From Glandiceps talaboti (lineage: Eukaryota; Hemichordata; Enteropneusta; Spengelidae): DNA of 64,000 nucleotides. Under the pieces are notes generated by a model that was given only the letters and a program-made list of their open reading frames with translations, was not told where the DNA came from and ran no database searches. Below are positions 49,501 through 61,002 of this stretch, in pieces. A program made the translations under genes and the position numbers. Numbering within the stretch: position 1 is the stretch's first letter; each line of letters opens with the position of its first letter. The DNA lies in assembly GCF_964340395.1 (NCBI RefSeq), contig NC_135553.1, forward strand, positions 20,384,449 through 20,448,448, in the 5' to 3' direction.

Positions 49501-52376
49501 AGGAAACATATTCTAGTCTTCAGACATATTAATATTTAATAAATTGATCATGCGACAGGAAAATACAAGAATCCATCCAAATCAGAGAACACCAGCCATC
49601 CCTCCACTGTCACTATGGATACCATCTCCCACTTATTTACAATAGTCTACTGTCAGGTGATTCCACTACTAAGGTCACCTGACCAAATGGCATAATATCA
49701 TTACGATGATGATGTCTGAGTGATTTGGGCGAAAGCTACATAGTTGATCCATAAACTAGATTCCAATAAGTTAACTTCTCTATTACTACAAGGGGTACTA
49801 TATCAAATGGAGTCAATTTCTATTCTACCGTCTACGATATGGCAGCTGTTAAGTGTACAATGTTTAAACTCCAGTTGTTGGAGAATGATTTTTTTTGGTT
49901 TCAAACAACATTAAAACTACTGACATTAAAACTACTGACAACTGACCCCAAGAACCAAATTATTATTATTATTTTTTATTTTTTATTTTTTTATTTTATT
50001 TTTTTTTTTGGGGGGGGGGCAGTAACTTTGATTTCTGTCAATAGAGGCACACATTCCTAATTCAATATTCAATATAAAATAAAAATAGTACAGTTTTTGA
50101 AGTGATGGTAGAGAATTAAAACAAAGTTGTGTACCTGAATCTTTCAGGCTCTATGTTTGATTACTTTAGAAAAGAACATTAACAATTACATTAATTTGCA
50201 TAAAAAATGACGGAAACTTACACATATATTTCAAGTATCTTTGTTCCTGGTCTGTCACATTCTTGTCCATTTCTTGTCTCTGTTCATCGGTTTTCTTCTT
50301 TCTGAAATACTCAGCCAGTTTATGTTGTAGTTGGAAATTCTGGTTAGTAAGTTGTTCTCGTTCTGCCATCACAGCCTGTGAGGTGAGACAAAAGTTAATT
50401 TATCATCAGATATTGCATGTGATACAACCGGTAATCCAGCCTTCGGTTTACTAAGATAGACTCAAACTAAATGTACTATTCTTCAATGTGGTAGATTACA
50501 CAAGTGGGTGATAGTGGTTCCTCTGTTGTGTGATTCTAATCACCCTGTGATCAACATGGCATAAACATTGGAAGTCCCCAAAATAGTACAGTGAGGTAAG
50601 TTCATGGAACTCTCAATTAAACTCTGAGATGCCTCCCTACTGAGACTATAATTAAACCAACATCCATTCAATAGTTTATCACTGTTGTATCAACATGTTG
50701 TGACAATAGTTTTAGTTTGTGTCTATCTTAGAAAACCAAAGCCTCAACTACCAGGGTAACACGATGTATACAAATTGTATATGATTCTTTATTATCTGAC
50801 AGTGTGTGCCAGGGGTACTTGAAATTTGTTTGTGAATGTGAACTATTATGTAAAAAGACATTAAAAAAAGTGTTCTTATCAAATAATGGAATGTGATTCT
50901 TGTCAATGTACTTCAACATGATGTGCAAGTGTAATTAATCCAATTCAATTGTTTGCTTTCCCCTATTTGTAACACAACGTTCTGCTTGTAAATGCTTGTC
51001 TGTCGCTGGTTATACATTTGAAAATATCAATGAACTGTGTTGTTCTGAAAACTGATTTATTTCCAGGATCATGACTGTTTTTTGTTTTTTTGAAGATTTC
51101 CCTGAATGATTTACGTACATGATATCTTTCTATCATTTCTTCTCTACTAATCATTGGTTCTTCTTCTTCTTCTTCTTCTTCATCATAATATTCCTCATCT
51201 TCTTCTTGAAGTGGTGAATCTAAATGAATCACAAGATAAGATGATATTGTCCATCAATCATTACATTGATCTCTATGAAAGTATGTATTCTCTTATCAAA
51301 GAAATGAATGCACACTGATCAACTATACCCACGTCACACAAACTCAATAATAAGCAAACTCTCCTCCCTCTAGATGAATGTTCTCAAGTGCAACATCAAT
51401 ATATTTATTTATGTATGATGTAAACCGTGGTGAAAATTGTAGAGGTCACACTGCTACAATTGATACAATGTAAAGACGTGTAAATACTTTAAACTGGAAA
51501 CCCAGCACTGTATATCACATTAGGAATGAATTTTTATCAACTTATCACCATCTCAGTAGTAAATACAGAACCTGTTATCATTGAAGGCATGAATGTTTTT
51601 GAAATTTGGTTAGAAGTACGAACGAACATGAAGTTCAATACTTGCATTTATACCAGACCCCCTTCCCCTTTAATAAATGAATAAAGTTTGTTTATTGAGC
51701 TGCGACTGTCCCTAACCAAATCATAGATGATATCATATATTACAATTTGTAAGTATTCTAGATAATGATTCCTTACCTCTCCTCTCTGGTGTACCTGGTT
51801 CTATTGGTTCTGGAGATGCCCTGGGACTGCCTTCTCTGGATAATGCTTCCCCAACAGCTACGGCTTCAGCAACTGTTTCTAACCGTTCGCCTTCAGCAAA
51901 TGTATCACTTTGAGGGATTGGTGACTCTGCTTTCTTTTCACCATCTTCTCCACCTTCCCCTTCTACAGCTGCCTCACCTTCACCTTCCTTCTCTGCTTTC
52001 TCACCTTCCCCTTCTTCACCTTCCCCATCACCTTTGTCTGACTTCTTTTCTTCCCCCTCCCCTTCTGCTGGGGCAGCACCCTCTTCCCCTTCAGCAGGTT
52101 TTTCTCCCTCCTCCCCTTCTGCAGCTGCTTCTCCTTCAGGCTTTTCCCCTTCTGTTTTCTCTCCCTCTCCTTCTGCACCCTCAGGTTTTTCTCCTTCTTC
52201 CCCTTCTGGTTTTTCTTTGTCTGCATCTTCAGCTGGTGCAGCTTCACCTGGGGATACATAAAAAATTCTAATTACAGTTTTCAAACTTTTTAGTTTTTAC
52301 TCTTTTTTCCCTTATGTTTGAGAAATTGTGTCTATTCTAGTATTTAACAGACATAGACACACATATATATAGACAG

Positions 52377-52433
<57 letters not shown>

Positions 52434-54112
52434 CATGCATGCACAGACACACACATACACATGCACACACATCTTCACAGCAGACTGGATTGTCCCAGTA
52501 GGAAGCTTTCTCTTCACTCACTGAGTAGAAAGAATGCTCACCAGTTTGACCCTTAAATTCCTCAAGCCCTATACGGAGCCTACAAACACATGTATACACA
52601 TTGTCAGAGTATCTTAAAAAAACACAATTATTTGCATTTACATATATCATATCATACCTTCGGCACCCTCAGCTGGAGCAGGTTTTTCACCATCCACTTC
52701 ATCACCATCAGCAGGAGCTGCAGCAGCTTCCTCCCCCTCTGCAGGTGCAGCAGCAGGTTCTGCACCATCACCTTCTCCCTCAACAGGAGCTGCTGCCTCT
52801 CCTTCAGCAGCTACCGTTTCTCCTCCTTCTGCAGGTGCTTCACCCTCCTCTGCAGGTTTTTCCTCACCCTCAGCTGGTGCAGCTTCTGTTGCTTCAGCAG
52901 GGGCTGCATCATCTACGACAGTGGGGATAAAAATATATGAGAATCTGCACAAAAGGCACATTTTTCTTTCAAAAAGATTTGAAAATGTCAACAAAATGCT
53001 CTGAATGATGTGTTAATACCATCCACTTTCCAGTTCAACTCTGCCACAAAATATGGATAACCTCAGATGATGTCAGATTGAAGTATATTCCATGACATAA
53101 CCCCACTCTATCACTATGACAGGTAATCCAAATTACCACATCTGGATTCAATAACCAACGCTTACAGCTTTCATGTCAGTCACAGTACTAATTTATCGGT
53201 AACATGTTTAAAAGCTCTAGGAGAAATAAACTAACATAGATTTAAATACTGGTACTAACCAGCTGGAGGAGGTTGTTCTTCAGTTGGTGCAGCTGCTGCT
53301 TCTTCACCACCACCCTCTGCCTCAGCTGGTGCTGCGTCTGGTGCTGCAGCCTCTTCTGTCGGTGGTGGTACTTCTTGACCCTCTTGGGCTTCACCATTTG
53401 TTTCGGGTGCTGCAGCCTAGTAAACAAACAGTGAATATAAAAATCTTTGCTGTTTTCTCACAAATTAAAAGGTGTGCTGTTGATAATTTCTGATTACATT
53501 TTTTTTGTATTTGGAACAATATTTACATAAATTAATGTCTAGTTTTCTGTTTTGATTAGGACCGTTTAAATTCAAGGCCTCACTAAACAGATGTAACACA
53601 TCATTTCTGTAATTCGTAACTTCAGATCCACTTTCTCTATCTGTTGACAGTTAAATATACCCCTCCCCCCACCACCGCCCCAACAATAAGAATAAATGAA
53701 TGAATAATATTTACATAAAACTGTAACATGTGATACTTTTATGCTGAAGTTATGGTGCGGTGAAATTAGATGTGGTGCGAAAAATTACATATATATTTTT
53801 TCTCTCCAATTGTATTTCTATTTTATCAAGACGGCGTGCCTGCATTCACCATAATCAAATCCAAGTAACTGCACTCCACTCGAGCACTCGTATCCCATAC
53901 CTCACACATACGAAAGTCTGGGGAAGAACATTATTACATTTTGTAGGGCTTCACTCTATTGTACATACGGTCACACATGATACTTTGGATATTTTGATAG
54001 AAATAAGTTATGTATACATTCGCTTGGTAATAAAGTATCTTTGGGGACACAATTATCGGAAAATTTCCAAAGAACTACAAGAATCAGTTGGTCTTACCTG
54101 ATCGTCAGCCAT
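46563..54112 (-). CDS. CFAP184: Cilia- and flagella-associated protein 184 (CCDC96), 647 aa, 10 exons
   Basis: Exons in transcript order: 54098-54112, 53260-53416, 52658-52912, 51777-52247, 51119-51219, 50222-50375, 49249-49442, 48466-48678, 47234-47371 and 46563-46808. All have GT-AG ends and consistent phases. Residues 1-332 are low-complexity: Ala/Pro/Glu/Gly repeats such as APAEGEE and EGEKPEGE, then a run of Glu (EEEEEEEE) in exon 5. Residues 333-647 are coiled coil. The signature block GLHLIDFEQLKIENQTYNEK followed by the IEERNEELLKLRKKI stretch is the CCDC96/CCDC113 domain (DUF4201). The long acidic N-terminus points to CCDC96 rather than CCDC113. In ciliates and mammals CCDC96 and CCDC113 form a complex on axonemal doublets near radial spoke 3 and the nexin-dynein regulatory complex, tuning beat. 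Human CCDC96 is about 555 aa; the extra length here is mainly in the acidic repeats. Exon 1 has just five codons (MADDQ). Confidence 0.93.
47484..47716. mobile_element. Foldback MITE, family C, copy 2
   Basis: Left GACTCTCTCACAGTCT, right GATTGTGAGAGAGTCTA. The interior ACAATTATGCAGTAGATATC is identical to the copy at 18302-18632. Within the intron before CFAP184 exon 9. Confidence 0.8.
48049..48400. mobile_element. Foldback MITE, family I, copy 1
   Basis: About 350 bp, palindromic throughout: the left arm has AACCTGTTACAAACAGGG and ATAAGAACAGTTTTATG, and the right arm has CATAAAACTGTTCTTAT and CCCTGTTTGTAACAGGTT. The right end stops about 65 bases from CFAP184 exon 8. Relatives are at 61003-61330 and 50855-50998. 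Confidence 0.88.
50430..50759. mobile_element. MITE, family A, copy 2
   Basis: About 330 bp. Left CCGGTAATCCAGCCTTCGG, right GCCTCAACTACCAGGGTAA. Near full-length match to 16438-16759 in the same orientation. Lies in the CFAP184 intron, beginning 55 bases upstream of exon 6. Confidence 0.88.
50855..50998. mobile_element. Foldback MITE, family I, half copy
   Basis: Shares GTTCTTATCAAA-ATGG, GTACTTC-AACATG and TAATCCAATTCAATTGTTTG with the right arms of the copies at 48049 and 61003. Confidence 0.65.
51318..51705. mobile_element. MITE, family H, long copy
   Basis: Ends GTCACACAAACTCAATAA and AGTTTGTTTATTGAGCTG are inverted. The interior GAAACCCAGCACTGTATATC and CAGTAGTAAATACAGAACCT is shared with 62,425-62,520. 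In the CFAP184 intron upstream of exon 5. Confidence 0.82.
52378..52431 (+). repeat. (AC)n microsatellite
   Basis: About 27 AC units plus decayed ATGC and ACAC units, in the intron between CFAP184 exons 3 and 4. Confidence 0.95.
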
Positions 54113-54342
54113 TTTCGCTTCTGTCACTGTTGTCATGGATTGTCATGTGACCAAAACACTGTCTGATGCACTGCGCCCTCAATGTTGTCAAAATGTCGCT
54201 CTCGCGATAGTTTCCGAGATTGAATTTTTACCGCGAATTTTTGAGTTTGGCTTTGTCAGCTTCAGTGTAGCGTCTCCAGCACCCATATTGAGTGTGTATA
54301 TTTCTTTTCAGTTAATTTATTTCCGATACTGCAAATTGCAAG
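54113..54342. promoter_or_regulatory. Bidirectional CFAP184/TK1 promoter
   Basis: Only 230 bases separate the two divergent start codons. Visible motifs: GTTGTCATGG at 54129-54138, a half-match to the RFX X-box used by ciliary genes; TCTCGCGA at 54200-54207; and TTTACCGCGAA at 54227-54237, which on the complement (TTCGCGGTAAA) resembles an E2F site, as expected for S-phase TK1. There is no TATA box. The motif assignments are by eye. Confidence 0.6.
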
Positions 54343-57300
54343 ATGATGTCGTGTGTTAGCACCTCAGATGTGATCAGTGAGTGTAAGAAGGGTCAAATTC
54401 AGGTGAGATTACCTATTTGGTGGAATTTTTTCGCCTTATTTTGAGACCGGTCGTAAAGCCTGGCTGGCGCCTAGGTTTCATTGTACACTTTGATATCTAT
54501 ATTGTTTGCAAAATAGTGTTTTTCCCCCATTTCTAATCGACATTGAAATAGCATCGATTGAATGGTTAGTTCTAGATCATATAAATTTACTATGTTAGTA
54601 GACACTCGAAATTTGATTTGGTAAAAAAAATATGCTAAGATTAAGAATATATAGCAACCTTGCCAAGGCCAGGGAAGCCACAAAACGGCGCCAAAAATCG
54701 TGCGACTGAAATTCAACTATCAGATAAAAATTGACTCTCAAACTTACACCTCGTGTGAAAAGACGTTTTTTTAATTTGTAATCTAAACAGGTCACGGAAA
54801 AATATCATCAGTAAGTTCAATATTGTATTTTGAATTGTTATAACATTTTCAGAAATCATTTTTTTTTGTTATTTTGAATAATTTTGGTGGTCCTTTTTTT
54901 TTTTATAAATCGCAGGTTATATTTGGACCAATGTTCTCTGGCAAAACGTAAGTAATAAAAGTTCGTTTGTAGTAGAGTTGAAAACAAAATCATTGCATGG
55001 GACCATCTGTTAGTGTTACTATACTTGGCTGACCATTATAATTTATACATGTATTTATACCTCTATGATCAATATCATTCATGGTGTGATTGTTACTAAA
55101 CAACAATACATAGGTACTAACACTACTAATATAATTCTCTAAATGCAATCATGATCTCAAGACTAGCAAAATATCATGCAACTATTCAATGGTATTAAAA
55201 TTTGCTACTATAGTTATCCATGGATGTATTAGTGATAATACATCCATGGATAATACATCCATCCCAGTCTCTTGTCTATCGAACAATTTATACATTTTTT
55301 CTCTCATTCATTTATCAATTATCATGTATATGATATCAGTGAGTGAATTATATCATTAACTTTATTATATACAAGCTGATTAAAAGTAATCATAATATCG
55401 TAGGGGTAGGAACAGTGCAGATGGTGTATGGGAGTCGATACTGACAATGTCCCCCAACAAGGAGAGGGACAATGTCAATAACAAAATCAAATCCCAACTT
55501 ATTCCGTCTGCAAGCAGGACTACATACCTCCATGCATATCTATAATATAATCAAGTAAAAAGTAAGGTGTTCAGGATAGGTTAACGTATCCCCTGACTTT
55601 CACTTGCTATGCCAAACTACAAGTGATTGAATGTACAATTTCCCCACTAGTATGTATAAATACTTGTATACTTGTACTTATTTTTGTTTTTAATTTTATG
55701 ATTTTTTTGTGCTGAGAATAGCTCCCAGTGATTTTATGTTGTGCCAACGTATACACACAATGCTAGAGATCCATTCAAGTTTAGGACTATATGTGACAGG
55801 GCTATGTTGCACACTCCATATCACTGCAAACTGGCTTGCAAACATAGCACGTGCGGGCTCTGTGTGACTCTTGAGTAATAGTCCCTGACTTTTCGAGTCA
55901 TTACTCCAGGACATAGTCAGAATGTATTCTTTATCAATTTCATTATATTTTGGATTGGCTAGAACTGAACTAATCAGGAGGATAAAGAGATTTCAGATTG
56001 CCAATCATAGCTGCCTTATTATCAAATACGCCAAAGATGACAGGTATGACAAGAATGGTGTCGCCACCCATGATAGGTATGTATACTTTAATGTAACACC
56101 TTGGGCACAATATAATATTAGATGACAGGGGGCAGTGAATCTAAGATGGTCTTTGTATCGATGTCATTTGATTTCATTCATATGTAGATTAATAATAAAT
56201 TTGTACTGACATACTGCTGCAAATATCTGATATACTGGCTGCAGGCAATAAGGCGTAAAAAAATTGTGTGGTTCTGATTACATTCAATAATAGGTGGGGC
56301 AGGTAGATTTTTTTTTTATTATTATTTTTTTTTTCATGTGAGTGTCTAGTTCAATTTTTCCATTGTTTTCCAAATGGTTTCTGTTGTTTATTTCTTCCTA
56401 TCAGATGTACAGCCATTACAGATTGGAAGAAAAGTTTTATATTGTCTTTTGAAGTTGATGTCAGTTTCTGCATCCAATATTTCTTGTGAGACTTCATGAT
56501 TTTCGCGATTTTATTTTTATTTTTCTCGAATATGTAAAAAAAAAAGTTTACGGTCGGCGTGAAAAACTAGGTGGGGGTTGGGTAACCAGAACCAAACAAC
56601 TTTTTTTTATATGGCCTTAGCGAAAATTTCAGGATTAGAATATGTTGCCAGTAGCAGAACTTTGATTGTAATAAATGCAACTTTTGCTCATAGTCACATC
56701 ATCCTTCAAAGACTTATTGTGGAAAGGATAAGTTGTAAAAATTTACTAGTAGTAATACAAGTAGCTGTGGAACAGTACTGATTGCATTGTTGGTGACAAT
56801 CACCTGGGCTCTGTGTTGATTTAAATGAAGCGCTTTACATCGCACCACAGGACTTCTAATGATATATAATGAAGGCTCTTTAATAGAAAACACTGGTCAC
56901 AACCAGTTAGCCCTCTATAGTCTAAGCCATTGTTCGACATGCCACTGATTCACACAATCTCAAGTGATGCAACAAAATTTGGTGTTCCCCTTATCTCTTG
57001 CTACTTATACAAGAAATCTCAATTTGTCTAATTTTGACTCACAACAAAATTTGGCTTTCGTTAGAGGGCACACTGGTCACAACTAACAAATGCAATACAA
57101 GTATTTATCCTAGATTTAAAATATATTTATTTCAGAGAGGTGAAAGCTGCAATTTCTGCGAATGAACTTCATGAAGTCAAAAATACAGCATTGAAGTATG
57201 ATGTCATCGGTATTGATGAAGGCCAATTTGTAAGTACTACCTGGTAGTAAGTTCCTACAAAACACATAAAATTATTAATTACTTATTGATTTAAAGGATG

Positions 57301-60300
57301 GAAGATTTACAGACTTTTTTCCACAAGAGGAACTCTATTTTCAGTTCAGAAATACATATATAGGACTATTGGTTACCTATCCTTTCTGGAATTGGTAGCC
57401 CACTAAGACTACCAAATAAAAAAGTTAATTTCAAGCCCTGATAGTCATCATAGATGTGATACATATACTGCAAACCTAGAGATTTTCGCAATAAGAAAAT
57501 GTAACGATTTTACAGTTTTCAGCTATTTTTCAAAGGCTAATTATCACTAATTACCAGACTGGTACAATGTGTTCATATACAAGAAGGCATTTTAGTCACT
57601 ACTTATTTTCAAAATCTTCTTTTCCACCCAAACTAAGTCTTCAGAGAAAATTTTCAGGTTTACAGTTTTGTATTGTTCATAATTTCCAATTTTTTGTCAA
57701 ATATGCACTAAAATATTGAGATGTCGTCAATGAAATCTGGGAGAAAATAGATCTGTTTATTTACAGTTGTTTCTGTTGTATGATCTTCTCCCCATTAGTT
57801 CCCAGACTGTGTAGAGTTCAGTGAGGAGATGGCAGACAAAGGAAAGAAAGTTATTGTAGCGGCTTTGGACGGAACGTTCCAGAGAAAAGTAAGTTATCTA
57901 TGTATAGTAATTGTACAGAGTTTGGAAATCTGTAGATGCCTGTTTGCTATAAATCAAACTCAATATATTTTTTTTAAACACATGGCAATAAAGTATCTGT
58001 ATCTGTATCAGTAGTGTACCAGTACTAGTACACAATATGCTGTATGACACTTTGCTCTCTGGGCCAATTTGACGAATCATTGATACACACCACAGCAATA
58101 TCTTGTGATACACTGACATTTGGTGTTCCCATATACCTTACTACGAAGTGACTTGCAAAGAAACACATTTTAAAGATTTCCAGCCACAAAAGATTTTGGG
58201 CATGCTGTTTTAATACCCATTGATACCCACTCTGCCGTCAGTTTTGAAAGAAGTGTTGTATGAGGGCGCTGTACATTATGGTAGACATTGATCCAACCTA
58301 ATCACCTATCATCTTTGTTGACAAGACAACTTGTCACCTTTCCTCCAATGGCACATAGAGTGATAAACATTAATGATTTGCTGGGAGGTACTGAAATATC
58401 AAATGTATAATTTATATAGTCTTTGTGATAAAAATACCTAAAGATATGTTTTTCACTTTGTACCCTTCAAGTGCCTCTTCTGTCCCCAAAAACAGTGCAC
58501 AGTCAAACCTTGTATGTACGAATAGCATGGGACTAGGGAATCCCTATTTCGTTATAACTGTACTAACACTGGGGGCGCTATTCACCATATATGTATACTT
58601 CAACTATGATATCTTACTCTACAGGGTTTTGGCAATATTCTAAATCTGGTCCCCTTGGCAGAGAGTGTAATTAAACTAAATGCTGTATGCATGCATTGTT
58701 ATAGTGAAGCGGCCTACACAAAGAGAATAGGAGCTGAGACTGCTGTAAGTACGATCAGCTGATTATGTTGTCTCTGAATTTTGCAGACATGCATTGTACG
58801 CCACTTTAAAGTGGCAATATGGACGAGGATTGGGTATTTATTTTTGATTTTTAATTCACAAAGCAATTTTATCATAGCTTCCTACTTCAAAAATCAATGT
58901 GAAACAACATGCCAAGTCATTGTTTGTAACTCGATAAATGGCAAACGACTGATAAATGCGTAAAATGTTATTGTATGTACAATAACAAACTTTTGTACTC
59001 ACTTTTAGCTTTTTGCAATGTATTGAGTTACAAACACAGACTTGGTCTATGTTGTTTCACATTGATTTTTCAAGTAGGAAGCCATGATAAAATTGCTTTG
59101 TGAATTAAAAATCCAAAATAAATACCCAATCCTCATCCATATGACCACTTTAAATGAATGTGAAGTGAAAGAAGTTAATCCTCTGATACAATCAGTACAA
59201 TGTACATACACTTAACACTGCAAATTGCAATATGGTCTATTTTCCAGTTCCAGGATATATGGGGGGGGGGGGGGGTGTTGCTTATATTGTTACTTTAGAC
59301 TTGGTTTGTCTTTTACATATGAAATAACATTTTCGTCATGAAATGATGGCAAGACACATTGACCTTGAATTGTGAGTGATTTTTAAATGCAATGAATGAC
59401 ACAGAAGGATTTTACTGGTAAATTGTAGGATACAGTCAGGTAATAACCAGTGTGCCCTCTAAGCCAATTTGAGGCGCCACTGATTGATATGCACACACTT
59501 TCTAGTGATGCACCAAAATTTGGCGTTCCCCTATCTCTTACTATGTGGTGACTCACAAGAAATCCCAGTTTTTCTCATTTTTGACTCAACAAAGTTTTGC
59601 TATCGTTAGAGGGCACATCAGTGCATGCAAAGGCTCCTACTTGTACAGACTGCATGCCATTGTATGTGTAGACACAGTGTGTCATGGGACCAGCAACTGG
59701 TCTATTCACAAGTGATTGACGTTTGTTTGTCTGCAATGTGACAAAAGATAGTGACATGAATGATGTAAGTGTTCTGTACTGGTCAATGGCCAGGTTATCA
59801 ACTGTGTAATCTAGGGTCAGACAAAGACTCTTAAAAAATCTGAACAACTGCTTGAAGACAATAATTGTCAATGTAGGGTTTTTGTTAAGGGCCGCCGATA
59901 AGCAGGTAAAATCTACCAGGGTTCTCAAGTAATTTTACCGATGTTCCCACACAAAATTATAGATTGCATAGGAAACTATGCAACTTTTATCCCTTTCTAA
60001 CACCATCTTTCCCCCGCTTTTCTGTTATTGTTCCCCAACCTGAGCAAAAAAAATTGTAGCTCCATAGTATTCTGTGAGATTTTATGACTTTTTTGTCCAC
60101 TGTAAATTAAACTGTTGTATACTTCAATTTTTGATCCTTTCAGGTTGAAATCATAGGAGGCACTGACAAGTACCTGGCAGCATGCAGAGATTGCTATCAC
60201 CTACCAATCAGTCACCATACACACGAAGAAACACCACTTCAAAATGTTACTACTAGTTCCAAAACTAATACTAATACAAACAATGTTCAGGGTAGAAAAC

Positions 60301-60365
60301 TATTCAAAGACTCACCAAAGAAAAACAAGAAAGAAAATAGACCACTAGAGACAGAAACTGCTTGA
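54343..60365 (+). CDS. TK1: Thymidine kinase 1, cytosolic (243 aa, 7 exons)
   Basis: Exons: 54343-54402, 54916-54947, 55963-56076, 57136-57229, 57799-57888, 58625-58744 and 60144-60365, all in phase. Exon lengths 32, 94, 90 and 120 agree with what I recall for vertebrate TK1. The enzyme transfers phosphate from ATP to thymidine in the salvage pathway that feeds dTTP pools in S phase. Features: P-loop GPMFSGKT (residues 24-31), the DEGQFFPD block with catalytic Glu97, [10 protein letters not shown] (about 121-130), the NLVPLAES segment that precedes the lasso, and zinc ligands Cys152/Cys155 and Cys184/Cys187. The C-terminal tail ends in a basic run and a KEN box at 233-235, the signal for APC/C-Cdh1 destruction at mitotic exit. 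Human TK1 is 234 aa. ATG-ATG starts at 54343; either may be used. Confidence 0.97.
55212..55251. repeat. Perfect 18-bp hairpin
   Basis: TTATCCATGGATGTATTA, a 4-base GTGA loop, then the exact complement. Followed by another TACATCCAT copy. In TK1 intron 2. Confidence 0.85.
56285..56590. mobile_element. Dispersed element, family O, left-half copy
   Basis: Matches 24,590-24,850: GGCAGGTAGATTTTTTTTT, CAGATGTACAGCCATTACAG and TTTGAAGTTGATGTCAGTTT. In TK1 intron 3. Confidence 0.78.
56893..57088. mobile_element. MITE, family J, copy 1
   Basis: Left CTGGTCACAACCAGTTAG..CCCTCTA, right GTTAGAGGGCACACTGGTCA. The interior ACAAAATTTGGTGTTCCCC is shared with 59447-59622. In TK1 intron 3. Confidence 0.8.
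57380..57445. mobile_element. MITE-like element, family M, fragment
   Basis: GGTAGCCCACTAAGACTACC and AGTTAATTTCAAGCC match the end of the element at 40224-40540. In TK1 intron 4. Confidence 0.55.
57467..57672. mobile_element. MITE, family L, copy 1
   Basis: Inverted ends ACTGCAAACCTAGAGATTTT and AAAATTTTCAGGTTTACAGT. The interior TAATTACCAGACTGGT and ACAAGAAGGCA is shared with 61578-61795. In TK1 intron 4. Confidence 0.8.
58036..58172. mobile_element. MITE, family J, degraded copy
   Basis: GCTCTCTGGGCCAATTTGA, ATACACTGACATTTGGTGTT and CTTACTA match the copies at 56893 and 59447; the right end is lost. In TK1 intron 5. Confidence 0.6.
58810..59149. mobile_element. Foldback MITE, family B, copy 2, with TTAA duplication
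   Basis: 340 bp. The ends AGTGGCAATATGG-CGAGGA and TCCTCATCCATATGACCACT are inverted and the arms pair along most of the length, with the palindromic TTATTGTATGTACAATAA inside. TTAA flanks both sides (58806-58809 and 59150-59153), consistent with target-site duplication. In TK1 intron 6. Confidence 0.9.
59447..59622. mobile_element. MITE, family J, copy 2
   Basis: Left GTGTGCCCTCTAAGCC, right CGTTAGAGGGCACA. Full relative of the copy at 56893-57088. In TK1 intron 6. Confidence 0.82.
59878..60057. mobile_element. MITE, family K, copy 2
   Basis: Shares GTTTTTGTTAAGGG, AAGCAGGTAA-ATCTAC and ACTATGCAACTTTTATCCCT with 15376-15540. In TK1 intron 6, ending about 85 bases before exon 7. Confidence 0.78.
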
Positions 60366-60534
60366 TGTTATCAGAAAGTCTGCGAGTGGAGAGGTCATTG
60401 CGCTTTAGTATTTTATAATAGTCAATTTATATTTTCATGTATCATGAAATATTACTGTATTTGTCCAAAAATCAAAAAATGTTTATCGTATAATCTGGTT
60501 TCTTTTTGACTTTTTTTAGTGCATAGGTGAAAGT

Positions 60535-60683
60535 AATAAAATTACTATTGTTTGTAGGATTTTGAATTCATTGGCAATATTTTTTAGCAATACTAGATAG
60601 AGTAAGACATGTCAGGCAGATTTTATATACATTAGAAAACTGATAATTTTTTTTGCAGTGATTACTTTTAGAACTAAAATAAA
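60535..60683 (+). terminator. Candidate TK1 poly(A) signals
   Basis: AATAAA at 60535-60540 and again at 60678-60683, 170 and 313 bases after the TK1 stop. Confidence 0.6.
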
Positions 60684-61002
60684 ATTTAGTTTAGTTTTCA
60701 TTTAGACTTTATAAGGTGAATGCTAATTTAATATATTTCCCCCCCCCCCCAAAAAAAAAAACAACAACAAACAAACAAACTACTGTGCATGTTTGAATTG
60801 AGAGATGGTGAGACTTTCTCTGGCAGGGAAATTCAATGGAGGACAAAGACTGTCTGAGATATGTATGTATTGAGAGCAGACTGCTCTCGCCATATGATAT
60901 GTCTACTTCCTGATACAACAATGGCAGAGAACAGACACAAACTACAACTACCAGTACATTGCAACATGTCGATATATATGCTAATACTGGACATTGATGT
61001 AC

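Noticed and set aside
51765-52930. Plus-strand Leu- and Ser/Pro-rich frames
   Set aside because: Antisense of the acidic repeats of CFAP184 exons 3 and 4, which have proper splice sites and phase on the minus strand.
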